DNA of 64,000 nt, taken from assembly GCF_001677885.1 (NCBI RefSeq), contig NZ_LOCQ01000061.1, positions 1-64,000 on the forward strand, in the 5' to 3' direction. The notes beneath the pieces were generated by a model. That model was given only the letters and a program-made list of their open reading frames with translations. It was not told the DNA's origin and did not search any database. Each line of letters opens with the position of its first letter. Position 1 is the stretch's first letter. A program made the translations under genes and the position numbers. Below, piece by piece: positions 1 to 7,747 of this stretch. This DNA is from Janthinobacterium psychrotolerans (GTDB taxonomy: Bacteria > Pseudomonadota > Gammaproteobacteria > Burkholderiales > Burkholderiaceae_D).

Positions 1-2
1 TG

Positions 3-491
3 GGCGACTGGGTCAGCGCTGGCCACAGCGTGCTGGTGACCGGCCCCACCGGCGCCGGCAAATCATGGCTGGCCTGCGCGCTGGCGCAGTACGCCTGCCG
101 GCGTGGATACTCGGCGATCTACCAGCGTGTACCGCGCTTGCAGGAAGAACTGCGCATCCGGCACGGCAGCGGTGCCTTCGGCAAATGGCTGCTGCAACTG
201 GCCAAGACCGACGTCCTGGTGCTCGACGACTGGGGCATGGGGGCCATCGACAGCATGACGCGTTCGGATCTGCTGGAGATCATCGACGACCGCGCCGGCA
301 ACAAGGCCACCATCATTACTAGCCAACTGCCGGTCGAACACTGGCATGCATGGATCGGCGATGCCACCATCGCCGACGCCATCCTGGACCGCGTCATGCA
401 GCGCAACCACCGTTTCACGCTGACCGGCGACTCGCTACGTGCCCAGCGACCTAAAACAGCCAAAAAGGAGAGAAATATCGACCCATCGTGA
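3..491 (+). CDS. istB: IS21-family helper ATPase IstB, 5' part outside window
   Basis: The frame is already open at the window edge, so the N-terminal half is missing; about 162 residues are visible, against roughly 250 for the family. A Walker A motif (GPTGAGKS) lies close to the edge and a Walker B (VLVLDDWGM) about 65 residues later, followed by the ITSQLP sensor region and a C-terminal basic tail. This is the AAA+ DnaA/DnaC-like fold of IstB, which assists the IS21 transposase IstA in target capture. IstA would be expected just upstream, outside the window. The family is clear; whether the element is still active cannot be judged from here. Confidence 0.9.
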   Translation, partial: GDWVSAGHSVLVTGPTGAGKSWLACALAQYACRRGYSAIYQRVPRLQEELRIRHGSGAFGKWLLQLAKTDVLVLDDWGMGAIDSMTRSDLLEIIDDRAGNKATIITSQLPVEHWHAWIGDATIADAILDRVMQRNHRFTLTGDSLRAQRPKTAKKERNIDPS

Positions 492-526
492 CCGCACCGA
501 CTACAATTTAACCGCGTAACACCATC

Positions 527-856
527 TCATGCGCAAGTGGGCACGATAGACCGGAATGGGTGGGCGCGTTCACCGAAATACGCATCATGCGGATCAATAT
601 AGGGCTGCAGCTTGCCTTTTTTCCACTCTGCTTGCAGAAGCAACCCCCTCCTGTTTTTGGCTTGACCGTACAAATTCAGCATATATCGCGGAATATAGTC
701 CGCTGGCACAAGAAGATGGTTTTCATTGACCTTCAGGTGCAACTCTATTGGCAGCGCTTTACGTGGCGATGCAAACCACGCGAGTACGGCGACACAGAAA
801 AAGGCCAACAATATCTTTCGTATAAAAGATCGCTTGCGCGGGAGCGATTGCGCCAT
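527..856 (-). CDS. Small membrane-anchored protein, possible immunity-type partner
   Basis: A 109-residue protein of unknown family. After a basic start (residues 1-13) it has one strongly hydrophobic segment (about 14-30, ILLAFFCVAVLAWF), which suggests a signal anchor with the rest in the periplasm. Its ATG lies one base beyond the stop of the broken gene upstream (858-2738), so the two were probably one operon. A small membrane or periplasmic protein directly after a large unknown protein is the usual layout of toxin-immunity pairs, but no family was recognised. Its C-terminus lies where an IS21 end may have inserted, so it may be truncated or altered. Confidence 0.55.
   Translation of the reverse strand: MAQSLPRKRSFIRKILLAFFCVAVLAWFASPRKALPIELHLKVNENHLLVPADYIPRYMLNLYGQAKNRRGLLLQAEWKKGKLQPYIDPHDAYFGERAHPFRSIVPTCA
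551..584. repeat. Possible right-end repeats of the IS21-type element
   Basis: Two short related motifs, ccggaatgggtggg at 551 and accgaaatacgca at 572, follow istB by 60-90 bp. IS21-family ends often carry several degenerate subterminal repeats of this kind and finish in CA, so the element may end near 584. This is pattern memory, not an alignment. If right, the last codons of the small minus-strand gene at 527-856 come from the insertion sequence. Confidence 0.3.
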
Positions 857-1107
857 CCTATCTCTCCGGTATCAGGTGCGTCAGGTCGAGCGGATGCTTA
901 TTCAGGGGACGCTGGCGTTCAAGCCGAAATAGCCGGTCCATATCCAGTTGCCTGCCCAATTGTTCCGGCGCGGTAGCAACACCCATGCTGCCATCCATCA
1001 CGGACGGATACTCGAAATGCATCCGCGACCAGACACCATTTTCATAGCGCCAGTTGCCGATCTTATCGGCATCGTCATATGCCTGGAATGGATCGGAGGA
1101 ATAAGCT

Positions 1108-1120
1108 GACACTAGGGCGC
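1108..1120. repeat. Target site duplication, left copy
   Basis: gacactagggcgc, identical to 1381-1393, directly abuts the left inverted repeat of the mini-element. A 13-bp length agrees with the 10-13 bp duplications known for IS4-group transposases. Confidence 0.85.
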
Positions 1121-1380
1121 AATGCCGTTCAGTTAGCTCGCCTACGCTGTCAGGAAACTCGCAAAACGGATTGAGGCCTCGGTCTCCAGCACAGGCCCAC
1201 CGGGCCAAGCGGGTCCGAAAAATGTCGAGGGCAAGGCGCAGCGACGACGACAGTACGCATGGTCGGCTAGGAGCTGCAACGCAGCCATCGGCATTTTCTC
1301 GGACTCGCGTCTCCGGCCCGCCGTTTGTACGTTAGGCCTTACGCATTTAATGCATCAGACAGCTTAACTGAACGGCATTA
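1121..1380. mobile_element. 260-bp IS4-like mini-element (MITE) without transposase
   Basis: The ends are perfect 15-bp inverted repeats (aatgccgttcagtta at 1121-1135, its complement at 1365-1379), extendable with one gap. The sequence closely resembles the AATGCCGATCAGTTAAG end of IS4 as I recall it. The 13-bp sequence gacactagggcgc is duplicated on both sides. The inside has no credible reading frame, so the element must have moved using a transposase elsewhere in the genome. It interrupts the minus-strand gene at 858-2738. Confidence 0.8.
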
Positions 1381-1393
1381 GACACTAGGGCGC
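1381..1393. repeat. Target site duplication, right copy
   Basis: Exact second copy of gacactagggcgc next to the right inverted repeat of the mini-element; no mismatch has accumulated, so the insertion is probably recent. Confidence 0.85.
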
Positions 1394-2793
1394 CCATTTT
1401 TCCGAACCACGCCACATGCATGGCCGGATCTACACCGCTCATTAATGCGTGGGCCTCCGATTGCGATACGTGTAGTGAAGTAACATAAAAACGTTCATCG
1501 AGCATGGTTTGCCAGACTTTTTCTGCCCCTGCGTAGTCGCCTGCACTCAGATATGGCGATAGGGGAATATGTGCGGTCCAGGCGTTTGCGTCCAGCTTGT
1601 ATCTGTTGAACACCTCGGTGTGATACTGGCAATTTCCTCTACAGGAAGCTGCACAATTTTCCCTAGCGCTATCGAATCAGGCAAATACTTTTCACGGTAT
1701 GTAAAATCAGCCCGCATCAGATCACGGCCGAACTTATCCCAATCTCGCTCAGTCATGGCTACTTTCAGCTCACCCGCACGCATCTTTGCATAACCATTGG
1801 CAATAAACCCGCTGATGGTGTCATTGCGCACCACGCCCGATGCCAGCCGCGCATACCGGTCGCCATTTGCCGCCAGATAGTGCCAGCAAGCCTGACGATT
1901 ACCCTGTGCCGCGTAATAACGCAGGATCTCCATATCGCGCTCGACCTTGCTGATACTGGCGGCAGCGGCGGCGGACATGCTGCGTCGTGGCAGGGTAGCA
2001 GATACGGCAGGGACAACGTCAAACGACGCCGTTCTTGTCCGCAAGGATGGATGGCTGGCCAGCGCCGACTCGTTGCGCGAAAGCCATGCCGCAAAACCGG
2101 GACCCAGCCTCGGATTGCGCCTGGCGGCGGCCAGTATGGCTAGCCGCCGCACACTACCATGCCGCATGCCGGCACTCAGGGTACGCAGCAGTGCAGTTAC
2201 GGCCAGCAGATGAGCATGGGCAAAGTCGGCTGCCACCATGCTGGCGTGTGGCGCTGGCAAAGCGGGAGCCGGCAGGGTCCGCACCCCATATCTTGAGATA
2301 CGCCCGGCGATATACGGTGCCGGCGTCGTGCAGGCCGGCGACCATCGACTTGCCCAAGGTGCCCGCATCGAATACGTTTGCCAGCAGGCTTTCCAGCATC
2401 GCCTTGCCGGCCAGCGTTGCCATGCCCAGGCACAGGGCAATGGCGTGGCAAATATCATTGAATTGAGGCCAGGCGGTGGCAATATCGATGCGCGAGAACT
2501 GCCGCCGCAGCAGCCTGAGTGCGGGACCGCTTGCCTGGTCCAGCGATTGCAACAGCCGGCTGGCGCGCTGAGCTGGACGGATCAGGATCGCGCTGTCGTG
2601 GCGAGCATGGCTGGCATGCAGCAGTCGCCGTATTTCGCCATCGGCTTGCTGGTCTTGCGCCGCCAGCATGGCGCGCAATCGCTGGCGGGCAGGAGTAAGA
2701 GTGATCATGGCGTCTGAGCAGGAAGAATCCTCCAGCATGCCGTCTGCGCCGCGGGAGCGTTGACTTCGCTCAGCGCAGTATCTTAAAACCCGC

Positions 2794-3333
2794 TTACCAC
2801 ATCAAATCGTCAGGAATCTGGAACGCCGCATACGGATCGTCCTCTTCCACTTGGGTGCTGGCCTGCTTGACGCGCACGACGATGGCCGGGTCGCGCTCGG
2901 CGATCTTGTCGGCAATGATGCGCGGCACCAGTTCCACCGCGCCGGCCAGGCAGACGATTACCAGGCGCCCTGCCACCAGGTGGCCTTGCACGGCCGGCGT
3001 GACGTAGATGCGTTCGATCTTGTTGTTGAACGTAAAGTTATACGGTACTTCGGCGTGGTTGCCCTTGCTCTGGCGGTTCTTTTGCACCATCTGCGCGATC
3101 TGCGCAACGATGGCTTTCTGGTTGGCGGCTGCGTCGCGCTGGGCGTTCAGTTCGCGCGCGCGCTCGGCGTTCTTGCGCTGGGTTTCCAGTGCGGCCAGGC
3201 GCACTTCGTCGACACTTTGCGTGCCGCTCTTGCGCTCATCCTTCTTTTGCTTGCTTTTGTCCTGATTGGCCAGCTTGACCTTTTTCTTGTCGACCAGGCC
3301 GGCCTTTAAAAATTGCTCTTGCAACGAAACCAT
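2794..3333 (-). CDS. DUF2058 (YaiL-like) nucleoprotein
   Basis: A 179-residue protein that begins MVSLQEQFLKAGLVDKKK, the typical start of the DUF2058/YaiL family, followed by a highly charged Lys/Arg/Glu/Gln-rich helical stretch (about 20-85) and a compact C-terminal part (NFTFNNKIERIYVT onward) ending DDLMW. The family has been called nuclear or nucleoprotein-like and its role is not settled. The start at 3333 is chosen because of a GGAG element nine bases upstream; upstream in-frame codons lack family similarity. The family call is firm, the function unknown. Confidence 0.88.
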   Translation of the reverse strand: MVSLQEQFLKAGLVDKKKVKLANQDKSKQKKDERKSGTQSVDEVRLAALETQRKNAERARELNAQRDAAANQKAIVAQIAQMVQKNRQSKGNHAEVPYNFTFNNKIERIYVTPAVQGHLVAGRLVIVCLAGAVELVPRIIADKIAERDPAIVVRVKQASTQVEEDDPYAAFQIPDDLMW

Positions 3334-3545
3334 GATGACTACTCCGTATTGAAGATGCGTCGGTGGTGACCGGCGGAAAAACGTAAGCATAGCGCAGGAC
3401 AAACGGCCGGCTCACAAATAGAAACAAAATAAGCCGATTTCGCTGCCAAAGTTGTTGATAAATGTCATATAGTTAGTTACGTACCGCATATTGATGCGCA
3501 CGCTCACGCAGCACTTACTTAACCGCCTTCTTGCAAGGATCTGCC

Positions 3546-3857
3546 ATGAAACAACTGATTGCTCTGTGTATCGCCGCCTCGTTTGCCAGCGCAGGATTTG
3601 CCGTCGCGCAGGACGCGGCCCCGGCCGCCAAGACGGCGCAACAAAACAAGATGACTACCTGCAATGCCGATGCCGCCGGCAAGAAAGGTGACGAACGCAA
3701 GGCCTTCATGAAGGAATGCCTGAGCGCCAAGCCGGCGCCGGCCACCGGTACGGCGCAGCAAAACAAGATGAAAACCTGCAATGCCGACGCCAAGGACATG
3801 AAAGGCGACGAGCGCAAGGCCTTCATGAAGTCGTGCCTGAGCGCGCCGAAAAAATAA
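3546..3857 (+). CDS. psiF: PsiF repeat-containing secreted protein
   Basis: A 103-residue protein with a clear signal peptide (MKQLIALCIAASFASAGFA) and two near-identical repeats, each with QQNKM.TCNADA, KGDERKAFMK and a closing Cys-Leu-Ser. These are PsiF repeats, known from the phosphate-starvation-inducible E. coli protein PsiF; the molecular function is unknown. The two conserved Cys in each repeat probably form a disulfide in the periplasm. The start at 3546 has an AAGGAT element upstream and begins the signal peptide. A strong terminator follows at 3884, so it is probably a single-gene transcript. Confidence 0.9.
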   Translation: MKQLIALCIAASFASAGFAVAQDAAPAAKTAQQNKMTTCNADAAGKKGDERKAFMKECLSAKPAPATGTAQQNKMKTCNADAKDMKGDERKAFMKSCLSAPKK

Positions 3858-3883
3858 GCCATGCACAGTGGTACTGCGAAGCC

Positions 3884-3904
3884 AGCCAGCGCGCTGGCTT
3901 TTTT
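3884..3904 (+). terminator. Intrinsic terminator of psiF
   Basis: A perfect 16-bp palindrome agccagcgcgctggct (3884-3899) runs straight into six T residues. It lies 27 bp after the psiF stop codon. Confidence 0.85.
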
Positions 3905-4024
3905 CATGCGCACGCCATGCCGGAAAACATGATCAATGATCAAGATGACATCTGCTTGGATCACGCGTAGTATTTACTCAATAGCAACTACAGCGGCGCA
4001 GTACCTACCAGAGAGGACGGCAAG

Positions 4025-5929
4025 GTGGCGGTATTGAATGATCTTGCGCACTGGCGCAGCCAGATATTTGCACGCCTGCTGCAAGTGGTGCTGTTGCTGG
4101 GCATCGTCACGGCCATCCCCAGCTCCCTGCTGGCGGCGCGTGAAGGCATCTGGCCGATCGTCGCGCTCGACATGGCATCCATCGCCTGGATCGCCGTCAT
4201 CTGGTATCGAAGCGGCACGCCCTGGCGCTGGCGCGTATGGCAGTTTCTTGCCGTCATCTATATTGTCGGTATCGGGCTGCTGCTGAAGATCGGCCCGGTC
4301 AGCCAGATCTACCTGCTGGCCATTCCCGTGCTGGCGGCTTTGCTGCTGGGCTTGTTGCCGGCGCTGTGGGTGCTGGCGCTGACGTCGAGCTCGCTATTCC
4401 TGCTGGGTCTGCACCCCGACATCAGCCTGCAATTGCAGGGCGTACCCGATTCGCCACTGCTGCGTTCGCTGATTGTCACCCTCAACTTCATGCTGATCGC
4501 GTCTATCCTGACCTTGTCGACGGCGTTCCTGCTGCAGCACCTCGAGCGCTCGCTCGACCGTCTGCACGCCAGCGCGCTGTCGCTGGAACGCGAAATCGGC
4601 GAGCGCAAGAAGTCGGAGCAAGACATCCATCAACTGGCTTTTTATGATGTGCTGACCGGGCTGCCGAACCGGCGCCTGCTGATGGACCGCATCGGCCAGC
4701 TGCTGGCGGCCGCGCCGCGCGAGCACGCCATCGGTGCGCTGATGTTCATCGACCTCGATCACTTCAAGCATATCAACGATGCGCGCGGCCACGCCACCGG
4801 CGACGCGCTGCTGCGCATGGCGGGCGAACGCCTGGCACAGCTGATGCGCAAGGCCGACACGGTGGCGCGCCTCGGCGGCGATGAATTCGTGGTACTGCTG
4901 GCCCACCTGGCCGACGACATGGACAGCGCGGCCCAGGCGGCGGGCCTGGTCGCGGAAAAAATCCGCGCCGCGATCGCGCGCGACTTCGAGATCGGCGCGC
5001 AGTCATATCACTGCTCGGCCAGCATCGGCGTCACCCTGCTGCCCAAGACGGGGCAGCAGGCGCACGATTTGCTGCGCGAGGCCGACATCGCCATGTACCG
5101 CGCCAAGGCCGAAGGGCGCAACGGCATCGCCTTTTTTGAAATGGCCATGCAGGCCGGCGTGGAGCGCCGCCTGACCATGGAACGGGCGCTGGCGCGCGCG
5201 CTCGACGCCGGCCAATTGCGCATGCACGTGCAGCCGCAGCTGGACCGCCACGGCCAGGTGACGGGCGCCGAAATGCTGATGCGCTGGCCACAGGAGGACG
5301 GCAGCATGATCGCGCCATCGCTGTTCATCCCGGTCGCCGAAGAAACCGGCCTGATCATCAAGCTGGGCAACTGGGCGCTGCGGCAGGCTTGCCAGGCGGC
5401 GGTGCGCCTGGCGCAGGCCGGCCACCACTTCGCGCTGTCGGTCAATGTCAGCCCGGCCCAGTTCCGCCAGCCCGATTTTGCCGCCCGCGTGCGCGCCGCC
5501 TTGAACGACTCGGGTGCGCCGGCCGGCGCCCTGGTGCTGGAACTGACGGAAGGGCTGCTGGTCGACAAGCGCGACACGGCGCTGGCGCGCATGCGCGAAC
5601 TGGCCGCGCTGGGCATCCGTTTTTCGATCGACGATTTCGGCACCGGCTATTCCAGCCTGGCCTACCTGACCTCGATGCCGCTGTACGAACTGAAAATCGA
5701 CAAGAGCTTTGTCGACGCCACCCCGCACGACACCAGCGGCACGGCCATCGTGCAAGCCATCCTCGGCATGGCCGGCCACCTGGGCTTGCGGGTGGTGGCC
5801 GAAGGCGTGGAAACGCAGCAGCAGGCCGACTTCCTGGTGGCCCACGGCTGCGACGGCTTGCAGGGCTATCTGTATGCGCGGCCGATGCCATTGGACGACT
5901 TGATGCGGTGGCTGGCGCAGCGGCCCTGA
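4025..5929 (+). CDS. Membrane GGDEF-EAL cyclic-di-GMP enzyme
   Basis: A 634-residue protein with an N-terminal membrane region (about residues 15-180, several hydrophobic spans) and no recognisable ligand-binding domain. The GGDEF domain has its active site at G284-F288 and an inhibitory I-site RKAD five residues before it. The EAL domain has EML at 416-418, DDFGTGYSSLAYL and EGVET. The signature third position is kept as Leu and the acidic residues are present, so both activities look possible. The GTG start is preferred because GAGAGG lies eight bases upstream. It would make or break cyclic-di-GMP at the inner membrane to control biofilm or motility. It is transcribed towards the DUF3300 gene. 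Confidence 0.93.
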   Translation: MAVLNDLAHWRSQIFARLLQVVLLLGIVTAIPSSLLAAREGIWPIVALDMASIAWIAVIWYRSGTPWRWRVWQFLAVIYIVGIGLLLKIGPVSQIYLLAIPVLAALLLGLLPALWVLALTSSSLFLLGLHPDISLQLQGVPDSPLLRSLIVTLNFMLIASILTLSTAFLLQHLERSLDRLHASALSLEREIGERKKSEQDIHQLAFYDVLTGLPNRRLLMDRIGQLLAAAPREHAIGALMFIDLDHFKHINDARGHATGDALLRMAGERLAQLMRKADTVARLGGDEFVVLLAHLADDMDSAAQAAGLVAEKIRAAIARDFEIGAQSYHCSASIGVTLLPKTGQQAHDLLREADIAMYRAKAEGRNGIAFFEMAMQAGVERRLTMERALARALDAGQLRMHVQPQLDRHGQVTGAEMLMRWPQEDGSMIAPSLFIPVAEETGLIIKLGNWALRQACQAAVRLAQAGHHFALSVNVSPAQFRQPDFAARVRAALNDSGAPAGALVLELTEGLLVDKRDTALARMRELAALGIRFSIDDFGTGYSSLAYLTSMPLYELKIDKSFVDATPHDTSGTAIVQAILGMAGHLGLRVVAEGVETQQQADFLVAHGCDGLQGYLYARPMPLDDLMRWLAQRP

Positions 5930-5937
5930 TCCGCTAT

Positions 5938-7515
5938 TTAACCATGCCTGTCATGCGGCTCGTGCGGCTCGTGATCCTGGTGATGATGGGCGCTTTGCTC
6001 ATGTTTTTGCGCATGATGGTCGGCATGTGGCGGCGCCGGCCGGGCTGGCGCCGCATGCACGGCAAGCATGTCCTGGTGGTTGCGCTGGGGCCGGCCATGA
6101 CCCGTATCATTTTCATGGCGCGCCAACGGCGCGGGCACGGGCGCGCTGGCTCTTTCTTGCGCCATATGCTGCGCCACGGCGTCGGCGTGCTGGCGTTCCA
6201 TCTGCGGCTGTTGCGGCTGCTGGTGCTGGTGCTGGTGTTGCGGCTGCTGGAAGTCATGCCGCACCATGGGCTGCATCAGCGCATTGCGCGGCGGCGCGGC
6301 GACTGCGTGCGTCTGCGGCGCTGCGGCCAGGCGCACCGGCTGTGCCGCTGCCACAGGCAAGGGGCGTGCCCCGGCAACCGTGTCGCGCGCCGCGAAGTGC
6401 GGCATGCTCATCATCGCTGGCGCACGCGGCGCGATAGCGTGGACGGCCAGGCGCTGCGAGCGATCGGCCACGCTGCTGATGTTGTTGACCGTGCGGTAGT
6501 GCTCGTTGTTATTGGTGACGTTGATATTGTTGACGTGATTGACGACCGTGACCGACTTCGAGACATAGGTCGCGTTGTTGTATACCACCGCAGGACGGCG
6601 CCAGCCGCCACCGTAGCCAGGATACGGCGCCGGTCCGCCCCAGTTGACGCCCCACGCACTCCAGACCGGGTCATGGTGATGGCTGACCGCCGCTCCCACC
6701 AGTATGCCGATGCCGAACGACAGCGCGCCGGCCGTCACCAGCGTTTCGGTGCTGTATGCCGGCCGCTGATCGACCCAGCCCGGATACACCGGCATCGGCG
6801 CCCCGTAGACCACGGTCGGATTGTAGTGCGGCACATAGACGATGTCGGGCGCCGCCGGTTCGATGACGATGGTCTGCGGCGGCGGCGCAATGACGGCCGG
6901 CCCGTCGTAGACCGGCGGATACGACGCCCCCCGCGTGGCATAGGCCGGTTCCGACGGACGCACCACCGTCGAGACACGCAGCTGCTGCGAGGTTTTCAGG
7001 TTGCCCGACTGCCGGGCGCGCGAGCGCAGCAGCTGGATGGCATTCATCACATCCATGGGATCGTTGACATAAGCCGTACCGAGCGCCGTGGTCCACTGGA
7101 GATTGTTTGCCATCTGGCCCAGCACGGTGGGAAACGTGGTCAGCGATTTGACGCTGACGTCCCAGGGCTGGTCGGTTTCGGCCGTTTGCAGCGCCGCCCC
7201 TTTCAACGACGGATTCTGGACCAGCCACTGGTTGGCGGCAGCGATCTGTTCCGGATACGTGGCGCCCGCCAGTACCTGGCCCACCAATTTATCGGGGAAC
7301 AGGGCGATCGGCGCGACCATCTGCGCCAGCTGATCGGCGCTCGGCGGCGTGTACGGAGCTGGTGGGGATGGTTGAGGCGGCTGAGGTGGCGTGGCGGCGA
7401 CGGCACCCGTTTGCGCCGGCGCGCCGGCGGGCTTGTTGCACCCGGCAAGCACCAGCAAACTCAGTATCAATGACGACGACACCGCAGTCCTGAAACGCCT
7501 AGCATGAACATCCAT
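5938..7515 (-). CDS. DUF3300 lipoprotein with His-rich tail
   Basis: A 525-residue protein. A lipobox (LVLAGC, Cys about 26) follows a hydrophobic signal, then a Pro/Ala-rich linker. The DUF3300 domain spans about 58-260 (LAQMVAPIALFPDKLVGQVL, YPEQIAAA.WL, YVPHYNPTVVYG). A Gly/hydrophobic stretch (FGIGILVGAAV) precedes a low-complexity Gln/His/Ala-rich C-terminus ending HEPHDRHG. It is probably anchored in the outer membrane facing the periplasm; the function of DUF3300 is unknown. The ATG at 7515 is chosen over one nine bases earlier because AAGGA lies at a proper distance. The His-rich tail could bind metal. Confidence 0.88.
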   Translation of the reverse strand: MDVHARRFRTAVSSSLILSLLVLAGCNKPAGAPAQTGAVAATPPQPPQPSPPAPYTPPSADQLAQMVAPIALFPDKLVGQVLAGATYPEQIAAANQWLVQNPSLKGAALQTAETDQPWDVSVKSLTTFPTVLGQMANNLQWTTALGTAYVNDPMDVMNAIQLLRSRARQSGNLKTSQQLRVSTVVRPSEPAYATRGASYPPVYDGPAVIAPPPQTIVIEPAAPDIVYVPHYNPTVVYGAPMPVYPGWVDQRPAYSTETLVTAGALSFGIGILVGAAVSHHHDPVWSAWGVNWGGPAPYPGYGGGWRRPAVVYNNATYVSKSVTVVNHVNNINVTNNNEHYRTVNNISSVADRSQRLAVHAIAPRAPAMMSMPHFAARDTVAGARPLPVAAAQPVRLAAAPQTHAVAAPPRNALMQPMVRHDFQQPQHQHQHQQPQQPQMERQHADAVAQHMAQERASAPVPAPLARHENDTGHGRPQRNHQDMLAVHAAPARPAPPHADHHAQKHEQSAHHHQDHEPHEPHDRHG

Positions 7516-7747
7516 GATCCACATCCTTCTTCGTTGAACGCATGGCTGGGAGATTAGCAGGCTGGTGCCATTGGAACTGTTACCTGTTGTAACGTGCGTG
7601 TAACGCTGGCGGCGGGCGCAAGATAGCCAAAAAAGGGACTTAATCTTCCGCCATTTCCCTCATGAAACCCTTTCGCTAAAATACCGGCCGTCCGGCCCGG
7701 CGCTTTTCTGCCCATGCCGCCTTTTACTTTCTGTAAAGCGATTTCCG

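Larger units (their letters stand above)
858..2738 (-). pseudogene. Disrupted ~535-codon gene (mini-IS insertion plus two frameshifts)
   Basis: One gene can be read across three pieces. It starts at 2738, shifts by an apparent extra base in the C-run at 2284-2287, shifts back by one apparently missing base near 1630, and is then cut by the 260-bp element at 1121-1380. Removing the element and one copy of its 13-bp duplication (273 bp, 91 codons) joins the frames exactly, ...GALVS before and AYSSDPFQ after, and the reading continues to the TAG at 858. The middle piece is convincing coding sequence (YLAANGDRYARLASGVV). The family was not recognised. The two compensating indels could be sequencing errors, but the insertion cannot. 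The gene lies 55 bp downstream of the DUF2058 gene on the same strand. Confidence 0.75.

Noticed and set aside
1200..1350. Transposase remnant inside the IS4-like mini-element
   Set aside because: No frame between the inverted repeats shows the DDE or YREK motifs; the element is non-coding.
5389..7473. Long plus-strand open frame (694 codons) over the GGDEF-EAL 3' end and the DUF3300 gene
   Set aside because: It is antisense to the DUF3300 lipoprotein and shifted against the EAL domain, and its Arg/Gly-rich translation has no family pattern. Long antisense frames are common in DNA this rich in G+C.
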